From NCBI RefSeq assembly GCF_006363915.1, contig NZ_CP040946.1: 64,000 nucleotides of DNA, one strand, 5' to 3'. Below are positions 34,101-41,908 of this stretch, one piece after another. The notes below the pieces were generated by a model. It was not told the origin of the DNA and did not search any database. It saw nothing but the letters and a program-made list of their open reading frames with translations. This DNA is from Methylophilus medardensis (GTDB taxonomy: Bacteria > Pseudomonadota > Gammaproteobacteria > Burkholderiales > Methylophilaceae). A program made the position numbers and the translations under genes. Numbering within the stretch: position 1 is the stretch's first letter; each line of letters opens with the position of its first letter.

Positions 34101-35678
34101 TTTGAACGAAATCTCAATCCCGTCGGCTGTGGTGGTTGTCTTCAGGTTGGTCGTGGCCGTACCCGTCGCATTCCCTGAGATGATCTTCAAGGTTTCGCCC
34201 AGTTTACGGTCAACCTTAGTCCCACTGTCGGCGGTAAAGCCCAGTGGTGTGTCGGCAATCGCTTTGGTGGTGCCTGCAATGGCATCCGCCACGTTATTGT
34301 AGTCTTTCCCGCCTACCGTAAAGCCGCCCGTGACCTTACCCGTCGCAGGGTCGAATGTCGTGCCGCCACCAAGTTTGTCGGTCACAGAGCCAAGGGCTGT
34401 GTTTAATTGACCGCCGTTGACCCCATCCGTCGAGCCCATTGCCAAACTACCAGCGCCTACATTAATAAGCTTGCCACCGCTAAAGTCCGCTCCCTTGAAG
34501 GTCGGCGTCTCTTTGAACGAAATCTCAATCCCGTCGGCTGTGGTGGTTGTCTTCAGGTTGGTCGTGGCCGTACCCGTCGCATTCCCTGAGATGATCTTCA
34601 AGGTTTCGCCCAGTTTACGGTCAACCTTAGTCCCACTGTCGGCGGTAAAGCCCAGTGGTGTGTCGGCAATCGCATTGGTAATTGCGAATAACTGGCTACC
34701 GTTAATTGCGTTTGTGCTGGTAGCTGATACTTCGCCATCAGCCACACCTTGTATTTGTCTATTGCCCACAGCGACCACGCCGTTAGTGGGCGCCTGATTT
34801 ACTGTGAATGTCCGGCCTTGCACCACGCCATTCGCAGTCGTCCAGTTTGTTGTTGCAGTCGTCGCTGTTGCGGATGAATCACTCCCCAACGCAACTGAAT
34901 TCGCCAAGGTCACGCTACTATTGGCACCTAATGCCAGCGCATTGATGGAATTGGCATTTGCAGCCGCACCAAGTGCAACTGCATTTTCAGCTCTAGACGC
35001 CGCATTGCCACCTATGGCTACACCGTTACTTGTTCCGCTTGTGGTGATCGTACCCGCACCAATTGCAACACCATTGTTTGAAGCAGAGTTTGAGCCATTT
35101 GAAATAGCAACCGCGTTTTCCCCGGATGCATTGGCCAAGGAACCCAAGGCTGTTGCACGTGTACCAGTCGCATTTGAGTTGTACCCCAGCGTTGTAGCAC
35201 CTGTTTGTGTGGCAGACGAACCGTTCCCCCCAATCGCAATTGAGTCTTGCCCACTTGCCAACGTGCCACCACCCAGGGCCGTGGAATCAATACCTATTGC
35301 CCTCGCGCCATCGCCAATGGCCAGCATATCGCCATCACTTGCTTCGGCCTGCGCGTTCGTGCCGATAGCAATTGCGTTCCCGTTTGCCGTCACCGCTCTT
35401 ACGTTTGCACCAATACCGATGGCACCGGTACCACCAGCTTGCACAACGCATGTGCCAGTATTAGCACCTATACCAATCTCATTAAGAGTGCCCCCCGTTG
35501 GAGTACAACCACCCAAGGCTGTATCAGCATAAGAACCATTTGAAATCCCAATTGCAGTGATTGCGGCCAAAGCGGCTACTACCGATGAGCATCGTTTACC
35601 ACGTGAAGATACTAATTCACTGACGACCACCCAGATGCCGCTGTGGCTGTTAAAGATAATTTTGTAGGACTTATTCAT
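31197..35678 (-). CDS. Trimeric autotransporter adhesin (YadA/Hia type)
   Basis: The 1493-aa type Vc adhesin starts with an extended signal peptide region (MNKSYKIIFNSHSGIWVVVSEL) and a signal peptide ending near SYA-DTAL. YadA-head-like 14-residue repeats follow (xAxAxGxxAxAxxxxAxAxG pattern), then several neck motifs (DAVNGSQL or TDAVNxxQL) and stalk segments. Another head cluster lies near residues 1150-1330. The C-terminal YadA anchor covers the last 75 residues (AAATYQGESAYSMGVSRMS-like, ending VGVGIQW). Inside lies an exact 137-residue duplication. GAGAGG precedes the ATG. It would trimerise in the outer membrane and bind surfaces or cells. Confidence 0.93.
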   Translation of the reverse strand: MNKSYKIIFNSHSGIWVVVSELVSSRGKRCSSVVAALAAITAIGISNGSYADTALGGCTPTGGTLNEIGIGANTGTCVVQAGGTGAIGIGANVRAVTANGNAIAIGTNAQAEASDGDMLAIGDGARAIGIDSTALGGGTLASGQDSIAIGGNGSSATQTGATTLGYNSNATGTRATALGSLANASGENAVAISNGSNSASNNGVAIGAGTITTSGTSNGVAIGGNAASRAENAVALGAAANANSINALALGANSSVTLANSVALGSDSSATATTATTNWTTANGVVQGRTFTVNQAPTNGVVAVGNRQIQGVADGEVSATSTNAINGSQLFAITNAIADTPLGFTADSGTKVDRKLGETLKIISGNATGTATTNLKTTTTADGIEISFKETPTFKGADFSGGKLINVGAGSLAMGSTDGVNGGQLNTALGSVTDKLGGGTTFDPATGKVTGGFTVGGKDYNNVADAIAGTTKAIADTPLGFTADSGTKVDRKLGETLKIISGNATGTATTNLKTTTTADGIEISFKETPTFKGADFSGGKLINVGAGSLAMGSTDGVNGGQLNTALGSVTDKLGGGTTFDPATGKVTGGFTVGGKDYNNVADAIAGTTKAIADTPLTFAGNSGTNVDRKLGQTFNIKGAATAAGSYSGGNIKTVANGTDGIDIQLADAPVFAGQVKANGFDASGQKIVNVGVGTATTDAVNIGQLTTTLGGNVSYNADGTLKTGFTTNAGTYGSVAEAINAVNTTASKGWNLSTNGGDSSNVAPGATVDIAAGSSNVIVSNVGTNVKVDIAQELNLNSVKTGNTTMDSTGVAVGSNVKLGATGLVIEGGPSVTESGVDAGNKVVRNVEAGAVTEDSKDAVNGSQLYAVKQTAGRGWDMTTNAVGSGVAIGSSVANIAPGDTAKFTAGNNVIVTQIGKEVQLAVNPELKGLTSVGINGGPTLSSTGIAMGAGNTLNMGGNAITNVAAGTAGSDAVNLNQMTSAIAAAKTKYYSVNSTGGGNLNNDGATGADAIASGKDAIASKDNAIAIGKGATADTFNSVAIGAASKTVDVVATSKTSLGGKDYQYAGTTPVGTVSVGSADNERTITNVAAGRVNATSTDAINGSQLHVLQTVLSPLLDAGGGGQVGLLPPSAGGVDSANPGRLMTQTYGFNNTTTSSVKASDCQTVNGVDSTGVGLCVKASQKGTTALGSNAQATAENATAIGFRSTANGQEAVAVGYQNTAAKQSVAIGTNNTVTGEKSIAIGVGNTVASNRSIVIGDPSQLEAGADDTTIIGNNNTVSASANQSVSVGSDSVLSATRTVALGVGAQATKANSVALGAFSVTGNYARTQSVSIGSSTFAFAGSGAELSTVSVGRAGSERQIQNVAAGRISNSSTDAINGSQLYATNQAIETLQAGIGSVYETLNYLDGRITNVARDANAGSASAMAMASMPQAWEPNKTITSMGAATYQGESAYSMGVSRMSENGRVTLNFGATGNTRNKFGVGVGVGIQW
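33835..34673. repeat. Exact 411-bp tandem duplication inside the adhesin gene
   Basis: The unit of 411 bp (137 codons) occurs twice in a row. By eye the copies are identical base for base, including all third-codon positions, from 33835 to the divergence at 34673. The unit encodes one stalk segment plus one neck (KVDRKLGETLKIISG ... DGVNGGQLNTALG ... DYNNVADAIAGTTKA). A diverged third partial copy precedes it on the plus strand. Confidence 0.95.
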
Positions 35679-35719
35679 TCCGACCTCTCACAGGGATTGG
35701 CAATTTTTAAGCTAATAAC

Positions 35720-36301
35720 TTATTTTTTCTTGGATTTTGATTTTGACTCGGCACTGTCAGACATCGACTGGGCTGGCGCTGCCGCGCTCGGCGGTGCAAA
35801 TCCACCTACAGGATTTGTAATCGATGGCGGAACCAACAACATGTAGCCAGCAAAATACCAAGTGCCGTTTTCATTGACGTAGGTTACGGATTCACGTGCG
35901 GGCTCTTTTGAGCCTGTAAAGCCACTTGCAAACAGAACATTGATGTAGTTGCCTGGGGCGACATTTCCTGGCTTGGTGATTTCGACGGACTCGACAGACA
36001 ACCATTTTCTGCCCGCAATATCACCCAGCGGTTTGCGCGAATCAGCAATACTTTTTGCGAATACATCGCGGGTTTGATATTTTTTTGTTTGCTGACTAGC
36101 GCTATCCCAGACTTGCTTTGCCGCGCCACCGTCGAATGCCTTGACAATGTTGACCGCATTGGTGACTAAGCTATCCAGTGAAACAGTAGCGGTGGTTTGT
36201 GCTGGTACTTCCGCGGCATAAACAGTATTAGCCCATAGCATATAAATAAAACTGCCGATCAACAGCGTGATGGATAAAACCAAACTATAAAAAAAACGCA
36301 T
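35720..36301 (-). CDS. DUF4019 secreted protein
   Basis: The 193-aa protein has a signal peptide (MRFFYSLVLSITLLIGSFIY ... VYA-AEVP) and a DUF4019-like domain: FDGGAAKQVWDSASQQTKKYQTRDVFAKSIADSRKPLGDIAGRKW, then NYINVLFASGFTGSKEPARESVTYVNENGTWYFAGYML. The C terminus is Ala/Ser/Lys rich (KSKSKKK). The function is unknown. It is the first gene of the adhesin run, 41 bases before the adhesin start. The ATG at 36301 gives a proper signal peptide; the longer frame from 36433 is rejected. Confidence 0.75.
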   Translation of the reverse strand: MRFFYSLVLSITLLIGSFIYMLWANTVYAAEVPAQTTATVSLDSLVTNAVNIVKAFDGGAAKQVWDSASQQTKKYQTRDVFAKSIADSRKPLGDIAGRKWLSVESVEITKPGNVAPGNYINVLFASGFTGSKEPARESVTYVNENGTWYFAGYMLLVPPSITNPVGGFAPPSAAAPAQSMSDSAESKSKSKKK

Positions 36302-36660
36302 GCAAGCCTTTCGCACATTGAGTTTTTGAATCCAGCACCAAAAGTTGCCGCCGTCGGCATTGAAGGTGCTAAAATTACGAATTAATTTATTTAATTTTTG
36401 GGCGAATAAAAGCCTTACAACCACAATGCACAACCAACTCCCTTAGGGAAGGTGTGTTTTTGAGGTGTCCGCTGATATTTGAACGTGTAATTTTTAAAAC
36501 TTAATACTCAGGTGTTCAGTTTTTTCTACCCAAAAATTAGTTTTGTTTAACGCAACTGATTTAGATCGAATTTTTGTCTGCTTTATAGGGTCAGATTCAG
36601 AAAATCGGTCAATCAACTGAATTAAACGGTGTTTATGTGTTTTTTCATCTGATTAAACAC

Positions 36661-36678
36661 CTTAATTAAGACATATAT
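36661..36678. promoter_or_regulatory. Operator-like repeat, copy A
   Basis: CTTAATTAAGACATATAT, containing the 10-bp palindrome CTTAATTAAG, is identical over 18 bases to a copy at 37613-37630. It is a candidate binding site for the neighbouring repressor. Confidence 0.6.
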
Positions 36679-36699
36679 TTGATGAACAGTCAACAATCA

Positions 36700-36756
36700 T
36701 CTTAATTTAACACTATAAATTTGATAGAAATCTAAAAAATCGACTTAATTAAGACA
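36700..36756. promoter_or_regulatory. Operator-like repeats, half site B and copy C
   Basis: TCTTAATTTAACAC begins at 36700 (imperfect), and CTTAATTAAGACA lies at 36744-36756 (perfect palindrome core). Copies A and C are 83 bp apart, close to eight helical turns, so bound proteins would face the same side of the DNA. Confidence 0.55.
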
Positions 36757-36871
36757 AATTTAATTTATACTCAATAACTCATGTCCCATACTAACGCTGT
36801 AAAACTTTACAGACTCTTCCCCTCCGCGGATTTGTCTGACGGTCCCTCGGAAACCTCCTCGAGCATTTAAT

Positions 36872-37543
36872 ATGTCGGGCATTTCATCAAAACTCATCTC
36901 ACTCATCGGACAGAGATCCATTAATCAATGGGCTAGGGAGCATGGACTTGCACCCCAGACTGTGCACGAATGGATCAAGAATGATCGGTTACCGAGAGAG
37001 TCTGCCCTCAAAGATCTCGAGCGCAAGACTGGCCGACCTGTCGCATGGTGGATAGGGAATACCGATGAAGATGCCTCTTTGCTGGGAGCCGCTCCCAGCG
37101 CAGCGATAGAGGAAAGTGAAGCAGACATGGAGTACATTAAGTATTTCGAGCCAGGTAGCTCGAACGACTTGAATAATAACAACTATTTATTAATGCAAAT
37201 CTCGAGAAATATGCTCGATGTTTCAGCCGTGACCGATGTGGACCCGAGTCATATCATTACGATTACGGTCAATACGGACACGCTGAACCCCAGTTTTAAA
37301 TTGGGGGAGCAGGCACTGGTAGATACAAGTTGCCAGCACATCCATGAAGACGGTGTGTATGTCATTCAGCAGGGCAAGACGCTTAGAATTAAGCGGATTA
37401 AACTGCGGCTTGATGGTCAGATCGAAGTTCGAGGAGACGCTAGCGATGGGTTTACCCCCGAGATTTACACGCGAGAGGAAGCCGAGAAGTTTTTAATTGT
37501 CGGCAAACTGCTGCCATACCGATTTGGTAAAACAGACCTGTAG
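36872..37543 (+). CDS. Phage-CI-like repressor with HTH and S24/LexA-like domain (catalytic Ser replaced)
   Basis: The 223-aa regulator has an N-terminal phage-CI-type helix-turn-helix (residues 10-60, INQWAREHGLAPQTVHEWIKNDRLP) and a C-terminal S24/LexA fold (residues 120-215). The self-cleavage motif usually reads GDSM-x-P; here it reads TDTLNPSF, with Thr in place of Ser. The Lys of the dyad is present (LRIKRIKL). It lies divergent from the adhesin run and upstream of the CDF-like gene, with shared operator-like repeats on both sides. It probably represses itself and one or both neighbours; the inducing signal is unknown. A terminator follows. Confidence 0.82.
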   Translation: MSGISSKLISLIGQRSINQWAREHGLAPQTVHEWIKNDRLPRESALKDLERKTGRPVAWWIGNTDEDASLLGAAPSAAIEESEADMEYIKYFEPGSSNDLNNNNYLLMQISRNMLDVSAVTDVDPSHIITITVNTDTLNPSFKLGEQALVDTSCQHIHEDGVYVIQQGKTLRIKRIKLRLDGQIEVRGDASDGFTPEIYTREEAEKFLIVGKLLPYRFGKTDL

Positions 37544-37560
37544 CTTGCATTATGACGTTT

Positions 37561-37588
37561 AAAAAACCAGCCTACGGGCTGGTTTTTT
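37561..37588. terminator. Intrinsic terminator after the repressor gene
   Basis: AAAAAACCAGCC and GGCTGGTTTTTT pair perfectly over the loop TACG. It lies 17 bases after the repressor stop, so the downstream CDF-like gene needs its own promoter. Confidence 0.93.
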
Positions 37589-37612
37589 ATTGCCTACAAT
37601 AAAAATTGTCAT

Positions 37613-37630
37613 CTTAATTAAGACATATAT
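37613..37630. promoter_or_regulatory. Operator-like repeat, copy D, before the CDF-like gene
   Basis: CTTAATTAAGACATATAT is an exact match to copy A (36661-36678), and with the flanking bases the core is the 12-bp palindrome TCTTAATTAAGA. It lies 62 bp before the CDF-like start, between the terminator and the gene, where an operator would control that gene. Confidence 0.6.
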
Positions 37631-37691
37631 CGGACAGTATGCAATAATCAGCCAAAAAACAAACAAATAAGAAAAGGTCGGGAGAGAAGTG

Positions 37692-38684
37692 ATGCTAAAT
37701 CTAATCCGTAAATATACGAGCCGTGTTCGCAGTAACAATCCTGAACAGACGGCGCTCAAAGTCAGCCTATTTGCAACAGCGCTACTTGGTTGCACTGCAA
37801 CACTATTTGCAATATGGGCTGACTCGGCGGCGCTATTGCTGGATGGGGCATTTGGCTTATCTGATATTTTATTTTCTTGGGCCGCCCTTAAAGTCAGCCG
37901 TTTGATTCAGAATGGGCACTCAAAAAATTATCCTTTCGGCTACCATGCATTTGAGGCTTTTCTCAACCTAGTCAATGCATTAATGGCCATGGCTTTATTA
38001 GTGTTTTCTGCGCTGATGGCTTTGATTGCGATCTCGCACGGAGGTAGGCACCCGCATTCCTTGGCGGTCGCTATTTTTGCGCTATTTTCTGCGATAGTGT
38101 GCCTGCTGATGTGGCGATTTACAGATGCAAAAGCAAAAGAGTCTGGCTCTGCACTCCTTAAATTGGACGTGGTGAACTGGCAAATTGATGGCCTAATCAC
38201 GCTGGCAATTTCGATCGGATTTTTTATGGCCACCCTCATTGAACACACGTTTCTTGCCCGTTTTGCGCCTTATTTTGACCCGATGATTGTGCTATTTGTC
38301 TGCATCATTGCGTTTCCGGAACCGTTAAGTATTTTCAAACGGTTTTTAAAGCAACTGTTGGGTGCCAACACCATGCCTGCACTCTCAGCAAGAATTAATA
38401 GTCTGTATACATTGGCTTTTTTACAAAATTCGCCCACTTTTCATGCCTGCATCCACGAAGATTTAGATATTGAGTGCAAGTCACTAGAACTGGGCCGAAT
38501 GATTTATATTTGGATAGAATTAAAGGTCCCATGCGACCACAAATTGGCACAACTATGTCATCAGTTCGAATTAAGAACAGATCTTGAGCGCCTGTATAGG
38601 CACAACTTTAAAGATAGAAATGTGTGTGTCGATGTCATTTTCACGCCCGCTAAGCAAGATTTGCAGTTTTTACAATTTGCCTAA
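37692..38684 (+). CDS. Cation-diffusion-facilitator-like membrane protein
   Basis: The 330-aa protein has six membrane segments and a C-terminal domain like CDF metal exporters (ZitB/YiiP type). TM2 reads ALLLDGAFGLSDIL with two Asp, and TM5 reads KLDVVNWQIDGLI. The usual TM5 HxxxD metal site is therefore NxxxD. The canonical His is missing, so the exported metal may not be zinc, or transport may be altered. It has no His-rich loop. GGAGAG precedes the ATG at 37692 (a GTG three bases earlier is in frame). Operator copy D lies upstream, so it is probably controlled by the S24-like repressor. Confidence 0.75.
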   Translation: MLNLIRKYTSRVRSNNPEQTALKVSLFATALLGCTATLFAIWADSAALLLDGAFGLSDILFSWAALKVSRLIQNGHSKNYPFGYHAFEAFLNLVNALMAMALLVFSALMALIAISHGGRHPHSLAVAIFALFSAIVCLLMWRFTDAKAKESGSALLKLDVVNWQIDGLITLAISIGFFMATLIEHTFLARFAPYFDPMIVLFVCIIAFPEPLSIFKRFLKQLLGANTMPALSARINSLYTLAFLQNSPTFHACIHEDLDIECKSLELGRMIYIWIELKVPCDHKLAQLCHQFELRTDLERLYRHNFKDRNVCVDVIFTPAKQDLQFLQFA

Positions 38685-38781
38685 CCGCATCGCCCCGACG
38701 GGCAAGCGGATGCCACACGCCTGATACGCAAGCCCTGTATTTTGTGTCATGCTAAGTGTTTTATTTAGACAGCCGAAAGCT

Positions 38782-39600
38782 ATGCCCGCCAGCGCCCCAG
38801 CAATGACACGCATTCTGATTACCGGTGCTTCAAGCGGGTTGGGCGCTGCGTTTGCCACCGCTTATGCCAAAAAATTGGGTGCCAATGCAATGTTGGCGCT
38901 TTGCGGCCGAAACGAAGTGGCGTTGCATCGACTAGCAGATCAACTAAGATCGTCGTTCCAATCAACTTGTGTGGTTTATCCGGCAGATGTACGCGATGCG
39001 GGAGGGATGCAAGCGATCGCAAACAATTTTATGGTGGCGCATGGCACGCCCCATATCATCATTGCCAATGCCGGCGTTAGTCGCGGGACCTTAACTGAGC
39101 ATGTAGAGGATATTTCAGCGTTTCGGGCAGTGTTTGAGACCAATGTCCTCGGCATGGTACATACCTTTCAGCCCTTTATTGAGGCGATGAAACTAAGCCG
39201 AACACTTGGCGAGCCCGCGCAATTGGTCGGCATTGCCAGTGTTGCTGGCATTCGCGGCTTGCCAGGCTCAGGGGCCTACAGCGCAAGCAAAGCGGCCGCC
39301 ATCACCTATTTAGAGAGCTTGCGGATTGAGATGCAACAATACAATATCCCAGTCACCACGATTGCCCCTGGTTATATTCGTACGCCGATGACCGCGGTGA
39401 ACACTTACCGTATGCCGTTTTTAATGGACGCAGAGACGTTTGCAACCCATGCCTTGCGCGCAATTGCTGCACATCGCCGCTTCACCATCATCCCCTGGCA
39501 AATGGGCTTGATTGCCAGACTGATGCGGCTTATTCCTGCCAGCGTGTGGGATGCCATCATGAAAAATGCCCCGCATAAGGCGAGGCAGACTTCTGAATAG
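38782..39600 (+). CDS. Short-chain dehydrogenase/reductase
   Basis: The 272-aa Rossmann-fold oxidoreductase has the cofactor motif TGASSGLG (near residue 14), NAGVS (NNAG equivalent), catalytic Ser in IASVAG, and YSASK with the catalytic Tyr and Lys. APGYIRTPM follows. The substrate is unknown; a C-terminal hydrophobic, basic stretch (IPWQMGLIARLMRLIP) resembles membrane-associated SDRs. Three ATGs (38749, 38782, 38803) could start it; I chose 38782 on the GAAAG spacing, with low certainty. It converges with the DUF1508 gene, with two bases between the stop codons. Confidence 0.82.
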   Translation: MPASAPAMTRILITGASSGLGAAFATAYAKKLGANAMLALCGRNEVALHRLADQLRSSFQSTCVVYPADVRDAGGMQAIANNFMVAHGTPHIIIANAGVSRGTLTEHVEDISAFRAVFETNVLGMVHTFQPFIEAMKLSRTLGEPAQLVGIASVAGIRGLPGSGAYSASKAAAITYLESLRIEMQQYNIPVTTIAPGYIRTPMTAVNTYRMPFLMDAETFATHALRAIAAHRRFTIIPWQMGLIARLMRLIPASVWDAIMKNAPHKARQTSE

Positions 39601-39602
39601 TG

Positions 39603-39944
39603 TTAACCGGCTGTCAGGTCTTTGATGACTTTAGAGGCGCCATAATTTTTGACTGACGCAATCCCTTTATCACGCGCCGCTTCTGAAGCATACATTTGGC
39701 TGGTACCAATAATTTGATGGTTACCGGCGAGCAGATTGAAATAAGGTCTACCGTCTTTTGCGGCCAATGCTTGATAGCGCGCATCCAACGCACTATTTGT
39801 TTGTACCGATGTAATACCATTGAGCGCCGCGGCTTTCGTGGTGTACTGCTCACTCCTCAAAATCGGCTCACTATTACCTGCTTTTAATACAAAACTAAAT
39901 TGTTCCGTCTTGTCACTTTTTGTCAGCTCAAACCAACCTGCCAT
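39603..39944 (-). CDS. DUF1508 (YegP-like) protein
   Basis: The 113-aa protein consists of two copies of the DUF1508 unit. The first is FELTKSDKTEQFSFVLKAGNSEPILRSEQY ... AALNGITSVQTNS, and the second is YFNLLAGNHQIIGTSQMYASEAARDKGIASVKNYG. The fold is known from YegP, but no function is established. ATG 39944 has GGGGAGAAG upstream, so the start is firm and the longer frame is rejected. Confidence 0.85.
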   Translation of the reverse strand: MAGWFELTKSDKTEQFSFVLKAGNSEPILRSEQYTTKAAALNGITSVQTNSALDARYQALAAKDGRPYFNLLAGNHQIIGTSQMYASEAARDKGIASVKNYGASKVIKDLTAG

Positions 39945-40097
39945 ACTTTCTTCTCCCCAAAATAGTGCATCTAAAAGGTTTTTGTAAATTGCAAAATAAT
40001 CTTGCATGCATCGCATACCCCTTGTAAATAAGGAGTAAGGGTTAAACGTTCATTTACTGCTGTTTGTCTTTTATTTACAACAGGGCTCAGTGATAAA

Positions 40098-40125
40098 AAA
40101 AGCCCATCCGTCAGAATGGGCTTTT
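40098..40125. terminator. Intrinsic terminator after ettA
   Basis: AAAAGCCCAT (40098-40107) pairs with ATGGGCTTTT (40116-40125). On the minus strand it lies four bases after the ettA stop and is followed by a T run. Confidence 0.88.
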
Positions 40126-40128
40126 GCA

Positions 40129-41793
40129 TTAACGCGTAATCGGTTTGTATCGAATGCGTTTGGGTTTTGCCCCTTCTTCACCAAGGCGTTTTTTCTTATC
40201 GGCTTCATATTCTTGATAATTGCCATTAAAGAAGGTCCATTGTGAGTCGCCTTCTGCCGCAAGTATGTGCGTGGCAATTCTGTCCAAAAACCAGCGATCG
40301 TGAGAGGTGACCAACACGCAACCCGAATATTCTAACAAGGCGTCTTCTAACGCCCGCAAGGTTTCGACATCCAGATCATTAGAAGGCTCATCTAATAGCA
40401 AAACATTGGCGCCAGAGATGAGTGTTTTAGCCAAATGCAACCGGCCACGCTCACCGCCTGACAGCTGGCCAACGATTTTCTGTTGATCACCACCTTTGAA
40501 ATTGAACCGGCCAATATACGCTCGGCTAGGCATTTCAAACTTGCCCACAGACAAGATATCCAACCCACCAGAAATCGCCTCAAACACGGTTTTATCGTTA
40601 TCCAAGCCATCACGCGTTTGATCCACGGCAGCCAATTTGACCGTGGGGCCAGTGATAATTTCGCCGCTATCTGCTTGCTCTTTACCTTGAAGCATGCGGA
40701 AGAGGGTAGATTTACCGGCACCGTTAGGACCAATCACGCCCACGATTGCCCCGGGCGGAATGGTGAACGATAGATCATCGATCAGCAGCCGATCACCAAA
40801 GCCTTTAGAAACATTTTTAAATTCAATGACCTGATTGCCTAGACGCTCACCCGGCGGAATGAAGATTTCTTGCGTTTCATTGCGGCGCTGATACTCAACA
40901 CTAGACATTTCTTCATAACGCGCTAAACGCGCTTTACTCTTGCTTTGACGTGCCTTGGCGCCTTGACGCACCCATTCCAGCTCTTGCTTCATGGCTTTAC
41001 GGTGCGCATCCTCCTGCTTTTGCTCTAAAGCTAATCGATCTTCTTTTTGCTCAAGCCAACTGGAGTAGTTCCCTTTCCATGGAATGCCTTCACCACGGTC
41101 TAGCTCCAAAATCCACTCGGCGGCGTTATCAAGAAAATAGCGATCATGGGTCACCGCAACGACGGTGCCGGGAAAGCGCACCAAGAATTGTTCCAGCCAT
41201 TCAACGGATTCAGCATCCAGGTGGTTGGTTGGCTCATCCAGCAACAGCATATCGGGTTGGGAGAGCAGCAGTTTACACAGCGCAACGCGGCGTTTTTCAC
41301 CGCCAGATAACGGCCCAATCATCGCGTCCCAAGGCGGTAAACGTAAGGCATCGGCAGCGATTTCAAGTTGCTGCTCGACATCGCTTCCACTTGCAGCCAG
41401 AATATTTTCATATTTGGCTTGCGCTTCAGCGAGCTGATCAAAATCGGCATCTGGCTCAGCATATGCTGCGTAAATTTCTTCTAGCTTTTGTTTGGCTTCC
41501 ATGATCGCGCCAAGGCCTGCCTCAACTTCTTGACGCACGGTTTTATTTGGATCTAACTGCGGCTCTTGCGGTAAATAACCAATCGATAGATTGGGCTGCC
41601 ATTGCACTTCGCCTTCATACTCTTTGTCAGCGCCCGCCATGATACGAAGCACGGTAGACTTTCCTGAGCCGTTTAACCCGAGCAAACCAATTTTTGCGCC
41701 GGGGAAAAAAGACAGTGAGATGTTTTTGATGATTTGCCGTTTGGGCGGCACGACTTTGCTCACGCGGAGCATGGACATCACATATTGCGCCAT
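40129..41793 (-). CDS. ettA: Energy-dependent translational throttle protein EttA (ABC-F)
   Basis: The 554-aa cytosolic ATPase has two ABC cassettes and gates the 70S ribosome exit-site region in response to ATP/ADP ratio. Seen are Walker A GLNGSGKST (residue 40) and GPNGAGKST (residue 355), signatures LSGGEKRR and LSGGERGR, and Walker B LLLDEPTNHLD and LLLDEPSNDLD. The linker is rich in charged helices (LEQKQEDAHRKAMKQELEWVRQGAKARQSKSKARL), and the C terminus KPKRIRYKPITR is typical of EttA. Full length. Confidence 0.94.
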   Translation of the reverse strand: MAQYVMSMLRVSKVVPPKRQIIKNISLSFFPGAKIGLLGLNGSGKSTVLRIMAGADKEYEGEVQWQPNLSIGYLPQEPQLDPNKTVRQEVEAGLGAIMEAKQKLEEIYAAYAEPDADFDQLAEAQAKYENILAASGSDVEQQLEIAADALRLPPWDAMIGPLSGGEKRRVALCKLLLSQPDMLLLDEPTNHLDAESVEWLEQFLVRFPGTVVAVTHDRYFLDNAAEWILELDRGEGIPWKGNYSSWLEQKEDRLALEQKQEDAHRKAMKQELEWVRQGAKARQSKSKARLARYEEMSSVEYQRRNETQEIFIPPGERLGNQVIEFKNVSKGFGDRLLIDDLSFTIPPGAIVGVIGPNGAGKSTLFRMLQGKEQADSGEIITGPTVKLAAVDQTRDGLDNDKTVFEAISGGLDILSVGKFEMPSRAYIGRFNFKGGDQQKIVGQLSGGERGRLHLAKTLISGANVLLLDEPSNDLDVETLRALEDALLEYSGCVLVTSHDRWFLDRIATHILAAEGDSQWTFFNGNYQEYEADKKKRLGEEGAKPKRIRYKPITR

Positions 41794-41878
41794 GAGAGAT
41801 TCCAGGACAAGGGTTTGAAAGGCCCTATTTTAATACGCACGCTTGAAATTAGCTTGTATATAAATACGCAGCAACAAA

Positions 41879-41898
41879 AAAGGGCCCAAAGGCCCTTT
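41879..41898. terminator. Intrinsic terminator after hsp20
   Basis: AAAGGGCC-CAAA... pairing: AAAGGGCC at 41879-41886 with GGCCCTTT at 41891-41898 over CAAA. It follows the hsp20 stop by 10 bases on the minus strand, with an A-rich plus-strand flank giving a T run. Confidence 0.88.
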
Positions 41899-41908
41899 GG
41901 CTGGCGAG

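Larger units (their letters stand above)
36302..36871. promoter_or_regulatory. 570-bp AT-rich divergent control region (adhesin run / repressor)
   Basis: No gene is seen. The region holds operator-like repeats at 36661-36678, 36700-36718 and 36744-36756. A dyad CTGTAAA-AC-TTTACAG lies at 36797-36812. TATACT at 36766-36771 could be a -10 box toward the repressor. Promoters for both directions must be here. Confidence 0.65.

Noticed and set aside
33835..34673. Repeated sequence that might suggest a CRISPR array
   Set aside because: The repeat is a 411-bp in-frame tandem duplication within a coding region, with no short repeats or spacers.
32776..35532. Long open frames on the plus strand opposite the adhesin
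   Set aside because: They mirror the repetitive, strongly biased codon use of the adhesin gene and lack ribosome sites. The same holds for plus-strand frames opposite tpsA.
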